From NCBI GenBank assembly GCA_949316235.1, contig OX438745.1, forward strand, positions 4,593,001 through 4,657,000: a stretch of DNA of 64,000 nt. The letters are read 5' to 3'. The notes under the pieces are model-generated. The model was not told the DNA's origin. It did not search any database and worked only from the letters and a program-made list of their open reading frames with translations. The stretch is from Oegoconia quadripuncta. Taxonomy: Eukaryota; Arthropoda; Insecta; Lepidoptera; Autostichidae. Positions within the stretch are counted from its first letter, which is position 1; each line of letters begins with the position of its first letter. A program made the translations under genes and the position numbers. Below are positions 1-12,372 of the stretch, piece after piece.

Positions 1-831
1 TAAATTTACAGAATACCATTTGTCGTAATTGGAGGCTCATTTAAAAGTGGGCACTCATATGATCTTCTGATGTAGACCTTTACAAATTTTAGACAATTGT
101 TCTATTTAAAGAACGTTTTGCAACTCATGCGAAATACGTCTGAGTACTCGAATTACTGACTCCAACCATATTTTAATGCTTTTGTGATACGAAAAATTCG
201 AGACACGAAAATTTAAGGTACATTAAATCCACGTCGGGGAACAATTTTCAATTCGGATAAAATTTGAATTTATTTCATTTTAATAGACTTTGCAGTTGCT
301 CTTTTGTACCGAATTCAACAATAGCGTTATTTGACTTCAGCGAAGCGATTTTCAGTTTATTTTTCTGGATAGGTTTTCGGTTCTCAAAATTGAGTTAGCT
401 GATCCTACATCAGCCTATTACACTGACAGGCTATACAAACTGAAGCTTTTGTTAGGGAATAGGTAAGTACTACCTTTCTAAGTAAAGCGGGGGTGACTAA
501 AGCTGACTTGACATGGGGCTCGGGCAAATCTCGAGCGTGAAAAGAGATAAAGGGCGACACGATGGTGACGAGCGACACTTCGGAGCCCTGTGGGGCTTCT
601 TTGAATGTCGCCTCGGGGCCGCGACTGCTTAGCTGTTTTTTTGGTTATGTACGTTTTTTACCCAGCTGATACTAATACTTGTTTAAGTAATAACAATTAT
701 GTGCAACAGAGTTTTTAGTTTAGATAGAGAGTATAGCAAATAATATATTACAATTTTATCACAAAAATATTGGCACCTTATTATAGACAACAGAAACACA
801 GTAAACAAAAACTGTTTCCTAGCTCTGTTTA
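1..831. other. Intergenic or intronic, no gene recognised
   Basis: AT-rich DNA with no convincing ORF, splice context or known repeat. A GC-richer patch at about 510-640 may be an old retroelement scrap, but I cannot assign it. Confidence 0.5.
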
Positions 832-1135
832 AACCGCCTCTGTGGCTCAATGTAAACAACATTGGGTTTACGTTTCGGAGGTCGCGGGTTCGATCCCCAG
901 CGGGGTACATATTTAGCACTCGGTTTGGTTGGTGAAAGGGCATATTAAATGTCCGCCTGGCTAGTTACTACCATCATGTCTAAATCTGCCGCCAAACAGC
1001 AATGTTAATAGCATTGTTGTGTTCTGGTTGTCAGAGATAAGATAGCCATTCCCCCAAATAAGATGGGGTTTCCGGGTCAGTACGCTACCACCTTCGGCCT
1101 CATCTTCACTTAACATCAGGTGTGATCAGTGATCA
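832..1135 (+). mobile_element. SINE-I, tRNA-derived, nearly complete
   Basis: This copy starts with a tRNA-like head: a box A-like stretch (TGGCTCAATG, about 842) and a perfect B box (GGTTCGATCCC, about 888-898), which together form an internal pol III promoter. The unique body follows, and its last recognisable word is the conserved tail CATCAGGTGTGATC. The same order recurs many times in this window in both orientations, so the family is defined here by internal comparison. The oligo(A) end is degraded. Confidence 0.85.
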
Positions 1136-1779
1136 GGTTTCACAGTCACAAACACGCAAAAGAACCATGATTCCTTTTTACGCCTACCGTAGATAACACA
1201 AGGCTATTGTCGATATTTTTGTGTTTCGGACCACGGGACAGATCGGCGCACCCCTATCAACGGACTCGGGTCCCTAACCGTACTCTTTGGGTTCGGCTTT
1301 TTGGCGGGATCTCGGTGAGTGAAGTAGCATTTTTGTTTATAATTCTTATAATTTAAGCATTTTGACTTTCGAAGTTTAATAATGGCAGAATATTGTGCAG
1401 CAGAAGTTAGTGATGGTGTACAAGAAGGGAAGTGTAAATGTGCGTATCGAAGCTTTCGGGTTCCCACAAGAAGCCGCCAAAATCTTTTGTAAAGCATTCT
1501 GCCACTTTACTGAAGATGACTTGACCGTGACTAGACTCTGTAATGTGCCAAGTATACGACGAATTACTTGTTTTGACTGAGACTGACTTATAAACTGAAG
1601 AAATAAGAGAAATAAGACATGGCTGTATGGGCTTAGATCCCGTTGCCTTCTCCGAGAGGAGTGAATAAAACAAAAAACTTAGTCCCGGAATGATCGGTTT
1701 GTATCCAATTAAAGTGAAATTATGAACCCCACCACCGAAACCGTCCATCTGAACCACTAACAACTATAAAAGTATGTAA

Positions 1780-2425
1780 TGTTTTTTTTTATAATTGACT
1801 GGAGTCGCTTTTGACCACAATCTCACCTGATGGAAAGTGACTATGTAGTCGAAGATGAAGCACGCGAACCCAGTAAATGCCTATATACAAAGTACTCTGT
1901 GATGCCTATTCACTCTGCTCTTGAAGATCCCAAGGTTCGGTGTAGGATTCAGGAAAGACTGACGCCGGAAGAGAGTTCCATGCCTTGGCTGTTCGGATGA
2001 TGAAGAAGAATCGAACTTTTTAGTGCGAATGTTCGGTATATTAATTATATACAGGTGGAATCCCTCCCCACGCCTAGTGGTCCGAAGATGGAATGGTGAC
2101 GGTAGAATAAGATTATATAATTCCAACGCACACTCCCCGAAATGTATCCTGTAAAAAACTGAGAGACAGGCGACTTTGCGACGGTGTTCAAGGCTCTGCA
2201 ATTTAGCATTCATCGAATTATCACCTATGAGTCTCATGGCACGTCTTTCTACAAAATCGAGTGCAGCTAGTTGGTACTTGGCTGAACCATCCTAGAGGTG
2301 ACAGCAGCATTCCATGCACGAGCGGGCCTGAGCCTGGTAAAGCACCAAAAGTTGTTTTGGTGTGAAATATCGCCTGACCTTAAGGAGAATGCCAATTAAG
2401 CTTCTTAGCCGCTGTTTATTCTCTC
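1780..2425 (-). pseudogene. LINE-D RT C-terminus and 3' end (decayed)
   Basis: Read on the minus strand, this encodes the end of a non-LTR retrotransposon ORF2. It has a stretch containing RRAMRLIGDN, then LEHRRKVACLSVFYRIHFGE, then an NLGIFKSRVNRH-type terminus, then a 3' tail that appears as oligo(T) at 1780-1790 on the + strand. That word order is typical of the RT C-terminal region in arthropod LINEs. Stops and small indels interrupt the upstream part. Shorter copies of the same family lie at 3.3, 13.1 and 23.9 kb. Confidence 0.75.
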
Positions 2426-2884
2426 ATGTCCATACTATTAGCCAATCAGCGAAACGGGCCTTGGGCAAAATCCTTTAACTAAGATCTATGCAGTAGATAG
2501 AGAGCGGAGTCTTACTGAAGTCGATTGCTTTGCCAATTTATGGCGTTTCAATTATGACATTACAGTAGTACGCGAACTAAGACGTAGGCAAGTTAGTCAT
2601 TAATAAACAAGCCAATGCTAATAAAATCTCTGTATCTCAATCCAGTAAGTGGATAAAATGGTAAATGGTCATGATTTTACCGGTTGTACGTAAATCGTAA
2701 AGTAGTCATAAAAACGGTTAATGGATGCCATAGACCTGTACTATGTAACTTTTATTGCACAAGTCACAGGGGAGACTATGAAATGCGTGATGGTTTTGTG
2801 CTTGTAGAGGATACTTCAAACTTCAAGCAAGCGGCGGTGATTGCTTTCCATCAGGTGACCCGCATGCTCGTTTGCCGCCCTCTC

Positions 2885-3195
2885 ATATAAAAAAAAAATA
2901 TTTCAACATAAGATACATGATATATTCGTTGAATGTCAATTTAAATCTATTGGAAATAAAAATAGGGCTAAGCATTTTTCGGTCAGTAAGTATGTCCAAG
3001 CTACCATCGCTTCGGAAAGGGAAATCATCTGTGGGAAAAGAAGCGTCGCAAGAAACCCACAGGATCATTTTCTTTTCTTTTTTTATATATATAAAAGTAA
3101 AGTATACAACCAATACAATTTTATAATTTTTGGAATCTGAGCGAAGTATACCAAACGTTTTTGTCATTCAGGTAGTCACTAATTTTGTGATAACT
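2885..3195 (-). repeat. LINE-B-type 3' end fragment
   Basis: On the minus strand this starts with the last codons of a LINE ORF2 (ISDYLNDKNVWY-like) and continues into a 3' UTR containing CTTCTTTTCCCACAGATGAT. It closely matches 58421-58800, which lies in the opposite orientation. The copy is strongly 5'-truncated, as expected of target-primed reverse transcription. Confidence 0.7.
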
Positions 3196-3289
3196 CTTTT
3201 GATACTCAGGAATATTAGTGATTGGAAGTCTTTAAACAGGTAATAGGTGGATATACTTTAATCGATAGTTGGCTTTATATCTCGGTAGA

Positions 3290-3535
3290 TTTTTTTTTTT
3301 TTATGATTGACTGGATTCGCGTTTGACCACAATCTTACCTCATGGAAAGTGACGATGTGTCGGAGATGAAGCACGCGATCTCAGTAAATGCCTATTCACT
3401 CTGCTCTTGAAGATCCCAAGGTTGTAGGATTCAGGAAAGACTGACGCCGGAAGGGAGTTCCATGCCTTGGCTGTTCGGATGATGAATGAAGAATCGAACT
3501 TCTTAGTGCGAATGTTCGGTATATTAACTAAGATA
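3290..3535 (-). repeat. LINE-D 3' end fragment
   Basis: This is a near-duplicate of the 3' part of the copy at 1780-2425, in the same orientation. It includes the words for GIFKSRVNRH and the oligo(T) border at about 3291-3302. It carries only the final part of the ORF and the short tail. Confidence 0.75.
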
Positions 3536-3742
3536 ATCGGTTGGTAGATAATTGTAATTACACATATAATTATTTATTTTTTTATTTCCATATCCAAATT
3601 CAAAATTCTTTTCTCTCCACAATTCATATATTACAGTATTACAGTAGATGTATTAGAGTATCGTACTTATTTCGTATAATATAGGACCTTTTACATTTGT
3701 ATGATTCTGTTATAACACATAATATTTACCTACCTACCTACC

Positions 3743-4066
3743 TTTACCTATGAAATTGGAGTATTTTCTTCGTTAATCATATGTACCAATTCCTACGATT
3801 GTCAAAGCTATTTCCAAATTTTGTTTTTTATTTGGAAAATGGAATATTATTTGAAGGTTTCACATGAAATATTTTTTAATTTCTGGCCTAAATCACATAA
3901 TAAAAAAACTTGAACAGAGCTCTTTTCATTTTATTTATTTATTTTATTTTAAACTTTATTGTACACACACACAAAGAAAAGGTCATTAACAAATATTTCA
4001 TATAATAATATATATAACATAGGTCATGTGCTTCCCATAATCATTTCTTAGATTCGCTGAGCTCTT
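3743..4066. repeat. Direct duplication, left copy
   Basis: This segment recurs about 1.07 kb downstream (4811-5060) in the same orientation, with an internal deletion of roughly 60-70 bp in the right copy. Shared landmarks are TTTACCTATGAAATTGGAG, an AT-rich (TTTAT)n tract, ACACACACACAAAG and CCCATAATCATTTCTTAG. The tract reads on the minus strand like a retroposon end with AATAAA. No LTR-type TG..CA ends are evident. Confidence 0.65.
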
Positions 4067-4810
4067 TCCATGTGGTTCCCATAATCAATAACAATAATAA
4101 AAAATCATATCTTTATCGTTATCCGATAATACACATCTAAGTTTAGCTAAATTTGGATTTGCCGTTCTCAAAAAAAAAAATCAAAAATGTTTGTATGGAG
4201 AAAACAGTCGTAATGAAATTCTTCATAGAAAACGCCAATTTCATAGGTTAGGACCTAATATTTAGTTATAATAAGTTTCTTATTAATTTTGTATATTATT
4301 TATTACATGACCTGTAATTAGTTGTAACGTGTCACCATCGATTAAATAGTAACCATGAAGACCGATAACGAGAAAAACAAAAACAAATCGCTTATTGTCA
4401 ACCAAAAATAAATATACCCCAATAATTTGCGCATGTGAAATGTCCTTACAGTCGATTTAATATTGAAAGAAGTTGAACGAACTAAACTTACTCGTAATGT
4501 ATTTCTTGTATACCTTTAACCGAGTGCCGAAAACGATTTTCTGATAACATTTCGAATGAACATAAAACGGTTTAACTTTATAAGTAGGTTCACAATAACT
4601 TTATAAATAAACATTGATTTCGCAACGTTATTGGCTGAATATGTATTTTTAATATGCGAGTACTAGGCAACCGATTTCACAAATCTTTTATGCTGGAAAT
4701 GACATGAGAAGACATTTTCAATATTCTCCACTACTAAAGCTACGAATTGCGAACATGAATATCTTGAAGAAAATTCTGTTAAGACTTATGTAAATGTTAA
4801 TTATAATGGG

Positions 4811-5060
4811 TCTTTACCTATGAAATTGGAGTTTTTTTTCTTCGTTAATCATATGTACCAATTCCTGCGATTTTGTAACCAAATATCTAAAATTGTTTTT
4901 TATTTGAAAACAGAGCTCTTTTCATTTTATTTATTTATTTTATTTTAACACTTTATTGTACACACACACAAAGAAAAGGTCATTAACAAATATTTCATAT
5001 AATAATATATATAACATAGATCATGTGCTTCCCATAATCATTTCTTAGATTCGCTGAAAC
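4811..5060. repeat. Direct duplication, right copy
   Basis: Partner of 3743-4066. It shares the same start and the same end (ATTTCTTAGATTCGCTGA) but lacks part of the middle. The 4067-4810 interval between the copies holds no gene I can see. Confidence 0.65.
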
Positions 5061-5099
5061 TTTTATAAAGCGGTTACTTTTAAAAATTAACGCTGCCTA

Positions 5100-5315
5100 T
5101 ACTTAACTAAATGTTCTCGTAATTGACACCCATTTGAACTCGTAAACAGTTGATGTAGTTAATTGTTGACAAAATAATCTGTTGATCTAATGAACCATTG
5201 ATATAACTATAATTTTTCATCATAATTATTGATACAATAAATGGTTGACCTGTTACACTGTTGACCTATTGGTGTTGATCTATTGAATGTTGATCTAAAG
5301 AATGTTGATTTTAGG
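5100..5315. repeat. GTTGAT-word repetitive segment
   Basis: A short phrase of the form TGTTGA(T/C)CTA recurs about ten times at uneven spacing within roughly 200 bp, as in ACTGTTGACCTATTGGTG followed by TTGATCTATTGAATG. It is neither a clean tandem repeat nor a coding pattern. It resembles the phrase-repetitive elements at 14.7, 36.1-36.8 and 43.5-44.2 kb but uses a different word. Confidence 0.5.
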
Positions 5316-5599
5316 TACCAATCCTCTTTCACCCCCCTCATAATGGCGCTAAAAACATCTGCACCTAATTTGGAAATACTTTTAAAAAAACTTTGAAAAA
5401 CTTTCCCATTTTTCGACTTTTCCATGGGCAAACGACAAGGTAACGGGCTGCTTAGCATATAATCCAGAAGTTCTGATTAGGCCCGCATAAATCATTGTGT
5501 GAGGTGTACTTTTAGCATAGCAAATGCCTGGTGTTGGAAAGATTTATGTTGGACTTTTCAGATTTTTTACTACGCGTGTGAAATTGAGGAAAAAATTCA

Positions 5600-5688
5600 A
5601 TAAATATTCTTGGACATACACAGCGCCTTCTAGTTGCACACAAAGCCGCTAGGTTTATATTGTGGATAACAGATGGTCGAAATGTTGG
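5600..5688 (-). mobile_element. SINE-II 3' fragment
   Basis: On the minus strand this is the 3' part of SINE-II (the dinucleotide and codon-size words around ATCTGTTATCCACAATATAA and a TAGATGGCGC-like end). It abuts a SINE-I 3' fragment in the opposite orientation. Confidence 0.6.
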
Positions 5689-5795
5689 GTTTTCCGGATC
5701 AGTACGCTTCCATCTTCGGTCTCATCTTCACTTAACATCAGGTGTGATTGAGGTCAAGAACGAACCCGTCGTGCATAAAAAGAAAAAATACTAAA
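5689..5795 (+). mobile_element. SINE-I 3' fragment
   Basis: Contains CAGTACGCTTCCATCTTCGG and CTTAACATCAGGTGTGATTG followed by GTGCATAAAAAG and an A-rich tail, which is the 3' third of SINE-I. The tRNA-like head is missing, so the copy is truncated at its 5' end. Confidence 0.8.
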
Positions 5796-8344
5796 CAAAT
5801 CACAGATTATATTACTTCGAAGGACCGGGTCGTTGAAACAACCAAAATGGTACCAATTCATTGGTACTGAAACGGGAGTTTGGTACCAATGGGAACTTAG
5901 TTACATACCGATTTCGTTAGCAAACTGTCGTATCAAATGCTGATTTACCTGCTGCTATCGTACCTGCTGTATACCTATCCCAGAAATCTGTGTACCTCAA
6001 AACAAAGATCTTTTGAAGAATAATAAGAATAAAAAAGAAAAAAAAAAAAAAGTACACTCACTATTCTGACGTCAGTACCATATTGTGATTTGACAGGTCT
6101 TTTATAATATTTTTTTTTTAATATTCATCAACCATTTGGTTATGTCGATCCGTTGATACTAAGAGCACTATTAAGCATACCAACTTTCATCATCGGGAAT
6201 ACTAGACAAACGTCGAAAGATAAATCGTTTTAGTTTAAAGTGACGTAAAATATTGCAATAATTGCGTATGTAGTAATCATAAAAAGCGTATTCCAAAAAC
6301 ACATATTGCGTGAAGGCTTCATAACTCTTCATTAGAACAATATGGCTGTAAGCACTGTGGAGGCACATTAAGCCATATTAATCTAGACCCAAATAATGGC
6401 TTAAATAACTTGGGCGTGGTCCAGTCGCGCTACGCTGGCGATGATTTTGATTTATAACTACCCATATAGGAACATTGCCCCAGAACTCTATCGCTCTTTA
6501 TTATTTGCTACATAAAAACTACAACTTATCTTTTGAAGCTGTCACACGCCAAAGCCGAAAATCTAATAATCTAGTGCTTATGAATAGTATATGTATCTGT
6601 ATTTATTTATCTAAAAAGTAAATAAAGATATATTTACAGGTGTCACATAAACCTGTATAGGTTTATCCGAACACAGAAAACACAGAAAAGTGATCACTAA
6701 ATATGTGAAAAGCGTAATGTAATGATTCGTAAAAGTCATATACAAATAGATTTGTTTATATAATAGGGTGTATTAATGTTAAGGAGAGGGGTTGCGCTGA
6801 AAACCAGCGCTGTCAATTGCCATAAGACATATTGGCAGCAAATGCTGACGCCCAATCCCTTTGCCACAAATACATTTAATTATGCAAAATGTTATACCTT
6901 ACGAAATTTTCTGTATTTGTTGGCAATAAATACTTTTCTTTCTTTCATTTTATTATTGAGAGAAAGAGATGTATACACGTATGTATGCTCTCATCGCATC
7001 TTGCTGATTACTCCTATTAATTATATTTGTTATTTGTATGTACATTTGTTGACCAGTGTCCGTGCGTCATTTGGAGGCTCCACTGAAAACCAGCGTTTTA
7101 GTGAACGGCTGCAACCCATGCTGAGTTGGAGACCTTTTGAACCACCTTGCGAAACCGACAATTAGATGGCAAACACAATGTTATTTTTTGCATGTGTCTC
7201 GACTGTGTAATATTTGTACCTGATTGTTTGTGTCATGACATGGGTTTAAATAATTTTTTCTTTCTATCTATATTTTTAATCAATATTTAATTTTTTTCTT
7301 GCACTTTTATGTGACCGATTAGGTTGTGAGACATCATCTTATTTAAGAGATCTGCTCTCGTCAGTGGAGATTTTACCATATCTCTCTGCTCCTTGCCTGC
7401 CTTTTGACCTGCTAATACGGCACGACTCTCAACTAAAAAAAAAACTATACGATTGTGAGTTCAGACTAAAAAAAATTTGTTTGTGCGCGGTGGTTTTGGC
7501 GATTTATTCTCAGCAGTCCAATTAGTTCTCGAGGACTCTAAGAGATGGCGCTATTTAATAATGAAAAGTGAGAAAAAGATTTCTTCGCGCGACCATTATC
7601 TATATGTATAGCAAATAAACTAGATAGCGCTGTAGATAGATAGATAGAAGAAATTTTTTTATTATTATTTCTGCAACAGAATATTGAAAGATATTTACAT
7701 TTTATTATGTGGTCCGCTCGACGAATGTTTCTTTATTACGAACTCGAAATATAGTATGGTTTAAGTTAAAGACTAACTCTCCAAGCACATGAAATCCTAA
7801 TGTGGAAGAAACAGAAACCAATCAGGATATTTAATAAGTAATTTTTGTTTTGTTAACTATTTTCTCGTATTTATTATTAAAATTATTATAAGTTAATATG
7901 ACTACACATCCTCTCTAAAAATGTTTGGGATGCAATTATTTAAAAACCAAACTAAAGTGACAATACTAAGACATATTGTCCTTTTTGTGTGCTCGTAATT
8001 TAGTCAAAATTTAGTTTTAATCATATGCCGACCGATTCGAAGCCAGTGATAGTTTCTGAAAAAAGAAAAATTATGCTTCAGTCAAAACACATTACAAGTC
8101 ACAGCGACTTTAACAGCCCGTTACCCTTTAAGCATAATTCCATAATATTTTGTGCCCAGTCATATTTTTCAAACTTTTCGCTTCTTTCACCAATCTCAGC
8201 GGTTTGTTTCGTTTGTTTTGCATAAAATCAATGTTGATTTAAATATTGTGTAGGCACAATGTCTTAATATAATTCAAATAAGATGTATTTAATTGAAAAT
8301 GAAGTAGATACATGAAATTAATGCACATCAAAAAGGAGGTATTT
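5796..8344. other. No gene recognised
   Basis: No supported gene. A perfect 8+8 bp palindrome (GTACCAAT TC ATTGGTAC) lies at 5850-5867. A retroposed-looking piece at about 6776-6965 ends in GGCAATAAATACTTTTC and a CTTT-rich tail. The phrase CTGAAAACCAGCG occurs at about 6798 and again at about 7084. ORFs here are short and have no recognisable domain. Confidence 0.5.
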
Positions 8345-8655
8345 ACAATAAAAAAAAAAAATAATACAAAAGCACGGAAACAGATTACAACACGTTTTCT
8401 TTGTGATTATGATAAGTTGAAAACGTGTTCGAGATCCGTGCCGTGTGGAGGGAGCCCAAAAGACTGGCAGCATTACCTCGTCGTATAGCAATGCTAATGC
8501 GCTGCCCGAGGTAGCTGCCAGCTCTTTTGTCACCAGAGATCTCATATAAGCGCGACGACAAATCTTTGAAAAATTATCGCGCTTCCGTACCCCACGGGCT
8601 CAAGGTCTCCACACCAAAGGTCACAAATACGTAACCTGTACCTAGAGTTGACTAT
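8345..8655 (-). pseudogene. PD-(D/E)XK-like retroelement domain, copy a
   Basis: Read on the minus strand with small frame changes, this encodes FGVETLSPWGTEAR, a stop, FKDLSSRLYEISGDKRAG, then SYLGQRISIAIRRGNAASLL. This is the C-terminal half of a domain seen in at least five other decayed copies here. In complete relatives that I know, the domain follows a Cys/His motif and carries RPDG, WDATCVDT and an RRKYA lysine. I read that as a restriction-like (PD-(D/E)XK) nuclease pattern, which is an inference. A 3' tail with GAAAACGTGTTGTAATCTG is shared with 43340-43465. Confidence 0.6.
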
Positions 8656-9227
8656 TTGCGCCACTTGGAGTTCTCAACAGTGGAGAATTTATTTGTATTT
8701 ATTTATCAAAAATATAGAGTCTAACAAAACTAACCCGACAAACTTTGGCAATTGCACGTACATGACAATAAAATAATATACTCATTAAAAAAACTAGCCT
8801 TAAAAATTTAGTTTCCGTGTAAAAAATTAAAGTGCAAATGAAAATACAAATTAACCGACTTACTTCATTTCGATTGTGCCTTATTTTATCAATAAGAAAA
8901 AAAGGCAACGTTCATATGGAAGACGCCAATGGGGGTGGCGGGGCACAGGGCGCACCCAAACACGGCAAGTTGCGGCGGCGAGCGGCTTGTGGTCGCCTTT
9001 CGGCGTCTTCAAAGATACCGCAGCACGTGTTTGTGTGTTGTGGCAAAGTACTTACAGCGCGCGGCCATTAAGGTCCAACTCACAAAATTTACTTTTCTAA
9101 ATTTTATTTTTTGAATAAAATCTGTTAACTTTAATGTTTTATTTTTTATTTTTTCCGTAATAGGTACATCCTATACATACACTCTGCAACGTTTGTCGGG
9201 TTAATTTTGTTAGACCTTATATATACA

Positions 9228-9490
9228 CTGGCCTGAGATGCCACTGTGTAGATACTTTGGCCACATCTTTTGTACCTACTGTACAGAGCTCAGTCCGCAA
9301 GGCCGGTGCCGCCGCCGACCTCCCAGATAGAAAAGTGCCGCAAATACGCGTTTTTAACTACTAATTACGAGTTTGCGGCACTTGCCTTTGAAATACTGGT
9401 CGTTCGACGCCAAAAAAAAATATAAAAGAGGTGTCGGACTTGCAAATCCTAGCGTCAGATGACCTCAGGGCAGACGCCTTCTAAATCGAT
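9228..9490 (+). pseudogene. PD-(D/E)XK-like retroelement domain, copy b
   Basis: The + strand encodes a degraded DAT..VDTLATSF segment, then KAGAAAD, then residues homologous to KRRKYA. After a frame change it continues towards SDLQILASDDLRADAF. A base appears to be missing in the DATC codons near 9245, and stops break every frame. It is the middle part of the same family as copy a, but in the opposite orientation. Confidence 0.55.
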
Positions 9491-11789
9491 ATTGTAGTGT
9501 AACGCTAAACATAACCTTTTGTGTGACGTTGAGCATTCTCATGAGACCTATAGTGATTGATTAAAGAATTGTCTTTAAGGTCTGAGGTATTTTGGACGAG
9601 AATGCGTTGCGCAGTTTCTGGAACGTTGCCCATTCGAGTTGGATTGGTCAATAGGCTTCTTGCAGTTGGACTTTAATCTGGATCTCTTGTCTTGAGAATG
9701 AAACCCAACTGATTATTAATTACTTTGTAACTGTCTCCAATAATTACTTGTGACTTCACTAATAAGTAATGTTAAGTTTACCTACGTTACTTCGCCTGGT
9801 AATTTTGCTGTAACTTCTCAAATAAATCTTATCACGTACGTGTACACAAAAGTAGATATGGCATCCTAATGAAGTCATTCGGAAATTGCCGGGTGTGATG
9901 TAAATTTTTTTCGCTCCCTCGAAGACAAGAATAGACGTGCTCGATTTTAAAATTTAGTTTTGTTTTAAAGTTGCATTGCATTAAACTCGTAAGATGTTAG
10001 ATGGTTACTGGATGCGAAGTAGTATTGTAAGTAATCTACAATTACAACTGGGATTAAATCGAAACGTATATTATTAACATATATCGTAGCAGGAAGTGTG
10101 TAGTCTCTGCCAAGGTACAGACTGGCAACAGGCATGACTTTATATATGTGTCGTAGATGGGTGTTCAGGGGTGAGAGTCGCGTGGTAAAGGGTGGCTCGG
10201 GCAAAGGCGATATTATTGCAAGCTTCTATAGGCAAATCTACAATGTATTCACATTCGATTATAATCCTGAAACCTGAGATGCTTACTGGTGAAAAGTAAA
10301 CATATGCACGTCCCTCATGCCATACAACTTGGCCCTCGCGTGCAGTCTGTGGAATTCAACCGGACCTGGTATTCAATTCCTCCTTGCCCCAAATCCCATG
10401 ATCAACTTCTTATTAGCTAACGACTCACCGGATTCTTCCACGCGTCCTTCCACTGTCAAGTAGGTAATCAGAATCACTCACAGACGTTGATGTGTTCAGT
10501 GGAGCTTCGACTCCTTTGAAGGCTGGTAGCAAAGTGTGTCCCATTTTCGATGTGAAGACCTAATATAACTGTTAACGTCGTCACCGCGCCATTTCCGGCG
10601 ATACCAGCGCCACCAGGTTTACTTCCCATTAACCGCGTATTATGATAGTCAGTTGACTGTTCGAATAATGAATTCTATCGCTAATTTATCGCTATCTGCG
10701 ACATATGTATGTATTATTAAGCATCAGGCCAGCTAAATTTCTACAAGGTTTCAAAATTCTTACTCCCATTTTGATTAATAAACACATATAAACTCTTATC
10801 ACAAAATCGTTAAATGAGTCTAAAGATGCTTGTATTAAAAAAATCACCATTAGCAACATATGAATACTCGTAGAAATCACATGCGCTATTTATTTGAATG
10901 GCAATGTTAATAGAGTTTATTCCCTCATTGAATAAATATTTAGTCACTGTATGACGCCCTAATTGAATAAATAAAGAATTATCTTTAAATACAAAAAAAA
11001 ATCGCTCTGACCTGCACTCGAGAAGCCTAAAAGCCAGTTATAAACAATACATAAATAGCTATAATTACAATTATTTTCGAGAATTCCTGTTCTTTCTTGT
11101 AGGCTGGGATTGCTTTTGAGTCATACAATGACTAATTCTGTAGTAGATAAAAATGTACGTAGTACAAGTCGCAGATAACAGCAAGTTATCCAATGCCACT
11201 ATAATAGTGGTCCGTCACTCGCTTAAGACTAACTTTCATTAAAAACGCACTCAAACCAGAGCACGCTTTACTGAGATAGCTCCGGGCAGAGCCTAAACAC
11301 ACACACATACATAAAACGCCGGCAAACATAAAACACCCCTCATTTTTCGTCGAGGGTCAAAAAGGAAATAGAATGCGAGTGCTCCACGAGTGTTTTCAAT
11401 CTTAATTGATCACAATTAATTAATTGTTGATTAAAATATCGTTTAATTAAAATTTTAATCAGCCAGTTATGTGGTTTTAATTAGTGACTTAGGTATGTTT
11501 ATCGACACTGTTATTGATGTTTACCGTTTAATTAATTATTTAAAAATTCATGTACATTTTTAAAATTATTATCAGCACATAATTAAATTTGATGTAGAAG
11601 TCGAAAGTTGAAAATATGACCTTATAAAGCCTCAGGTAGACTATAGCCGTCATACCGCTTAAAATTTTATGGGTTCGGTCGCAAAATTTGGTAAAGTCGG
11701 CAACACTAAGTTAGCAGGCCTTTATTTATAAATATACGTAGAACAAAGTCTAAAGGGAAATTAACTTAGAATAGAACCAACCTCTCTCT
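9491..11789. other. No gene recognised, one small dispersed repeat
   Basis: No coding potential that I trust. A segment at about 10535-10670 containing CACCGCGCCATTT and CCAGCGCCA recurs inverted at 16415-16540. At 11280-11360 there is a minus-strand scrap of the dispersed repeat also seen at 62967 (words GGGTGTTTTA and CGACGAAAAATG). Confidence 0.5.
10535..10670 (+). repeat. Dispersed GC-box repeat, copy 1
   Basis: Contains AACGTCGTCACCGCGCCATT, GGCGATACCAGCGCCA and a TATGATAGTCA end. The same word order is found on the other strand at 16415-16540. Two diverged copies establish it as a repeat; its class is unknown. Confidence 0.55.
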
Positions 11790-12372
11790 TCTCGTGGGAG
11801 TCGGTATTATTGTGCCGTGCGTCCATTACTGGGCCTCCATGGCCACCTCCACCGGGCTAACTAGCCCCGGCTGGGACGACTGGGATGGGGCGGGGGGAGT
11901 GCTGATAGCTGCCCCCTTCCTCCTTTTCGGCGGGGTGCACTTTAGGCGAAGGCGAAAGGCGACGTTAGAGGCGACGAAAGTCAGTAATTCATTCAGAGGG
12001 TTATGTATACACTTTTTCAATAAGGTTCCAGTTGATATACAAAGTCTTCCTCTCAATAAGTTTAAAGATACTTTAAAACAGAAACTTATCAACGAAGCAT
12101 ATTATAAAATATCAGACTATTTAGATGATGATCATCCCTGGACATGATCAGATCGTTCGCATGCCAGGCTATTTCACATATAATAATGAAATATAAATAC
12201 ATTTATGTAAAATCAAAGCCTGATTTTAAAAGAGCAACCCTTCGAGTTTCTTGCTTGTTCTTCTCAGGGTAAAATTGCATTTTGAACAAGCAGTAGCTTA
12301 AAAAATGTAAAATTGACTATTTTAAGTGTACTCTGTGTACCTACAAAATAAAGCATTTTTGATTTTGACTTT
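11790..12372 (+). pseudogene. 5'-truncated LINE-B copy with foreign GC-rich head
   Basis: From about 11975 the sequence encodes VSNSFRGLCIHFFNKVPVDI, LNKFKDTLKQKL and YYKISDYLDDDHPWT. That is the C-terminus of LINE-B ORF2 with few differences. The shared 3' UTR (AAAGAGCAACCCTTCGAG) follows and ends in AATAAAGCATTTTTGATTTT. Upstream, 11790-11975 is an unrelated GC-rich segment that stays in frame with the LINE codons, giving a 117-codon chimeric ORF from 11794 to 12147. I do not recognise the GC-rich part. Confidence 0.75.

Noticed and set aside
1407..1763. 118-codon minus-strand ORF
   Set aside because: No recognisable motif and adjacent to degraded repeats; composition looks non-coding.
3743..5060. 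LTR retrotransposon with direct repeats as LTRs
   Set aside because: No TG..CA ends, primer-binding site, or gag/pol codons in the 740-bp interval.
6776..7165. 129-codon ORF as a host gene
   Set aside because: No domain, covers an AATAAA-containing retroposed piece and a CTTT tract.
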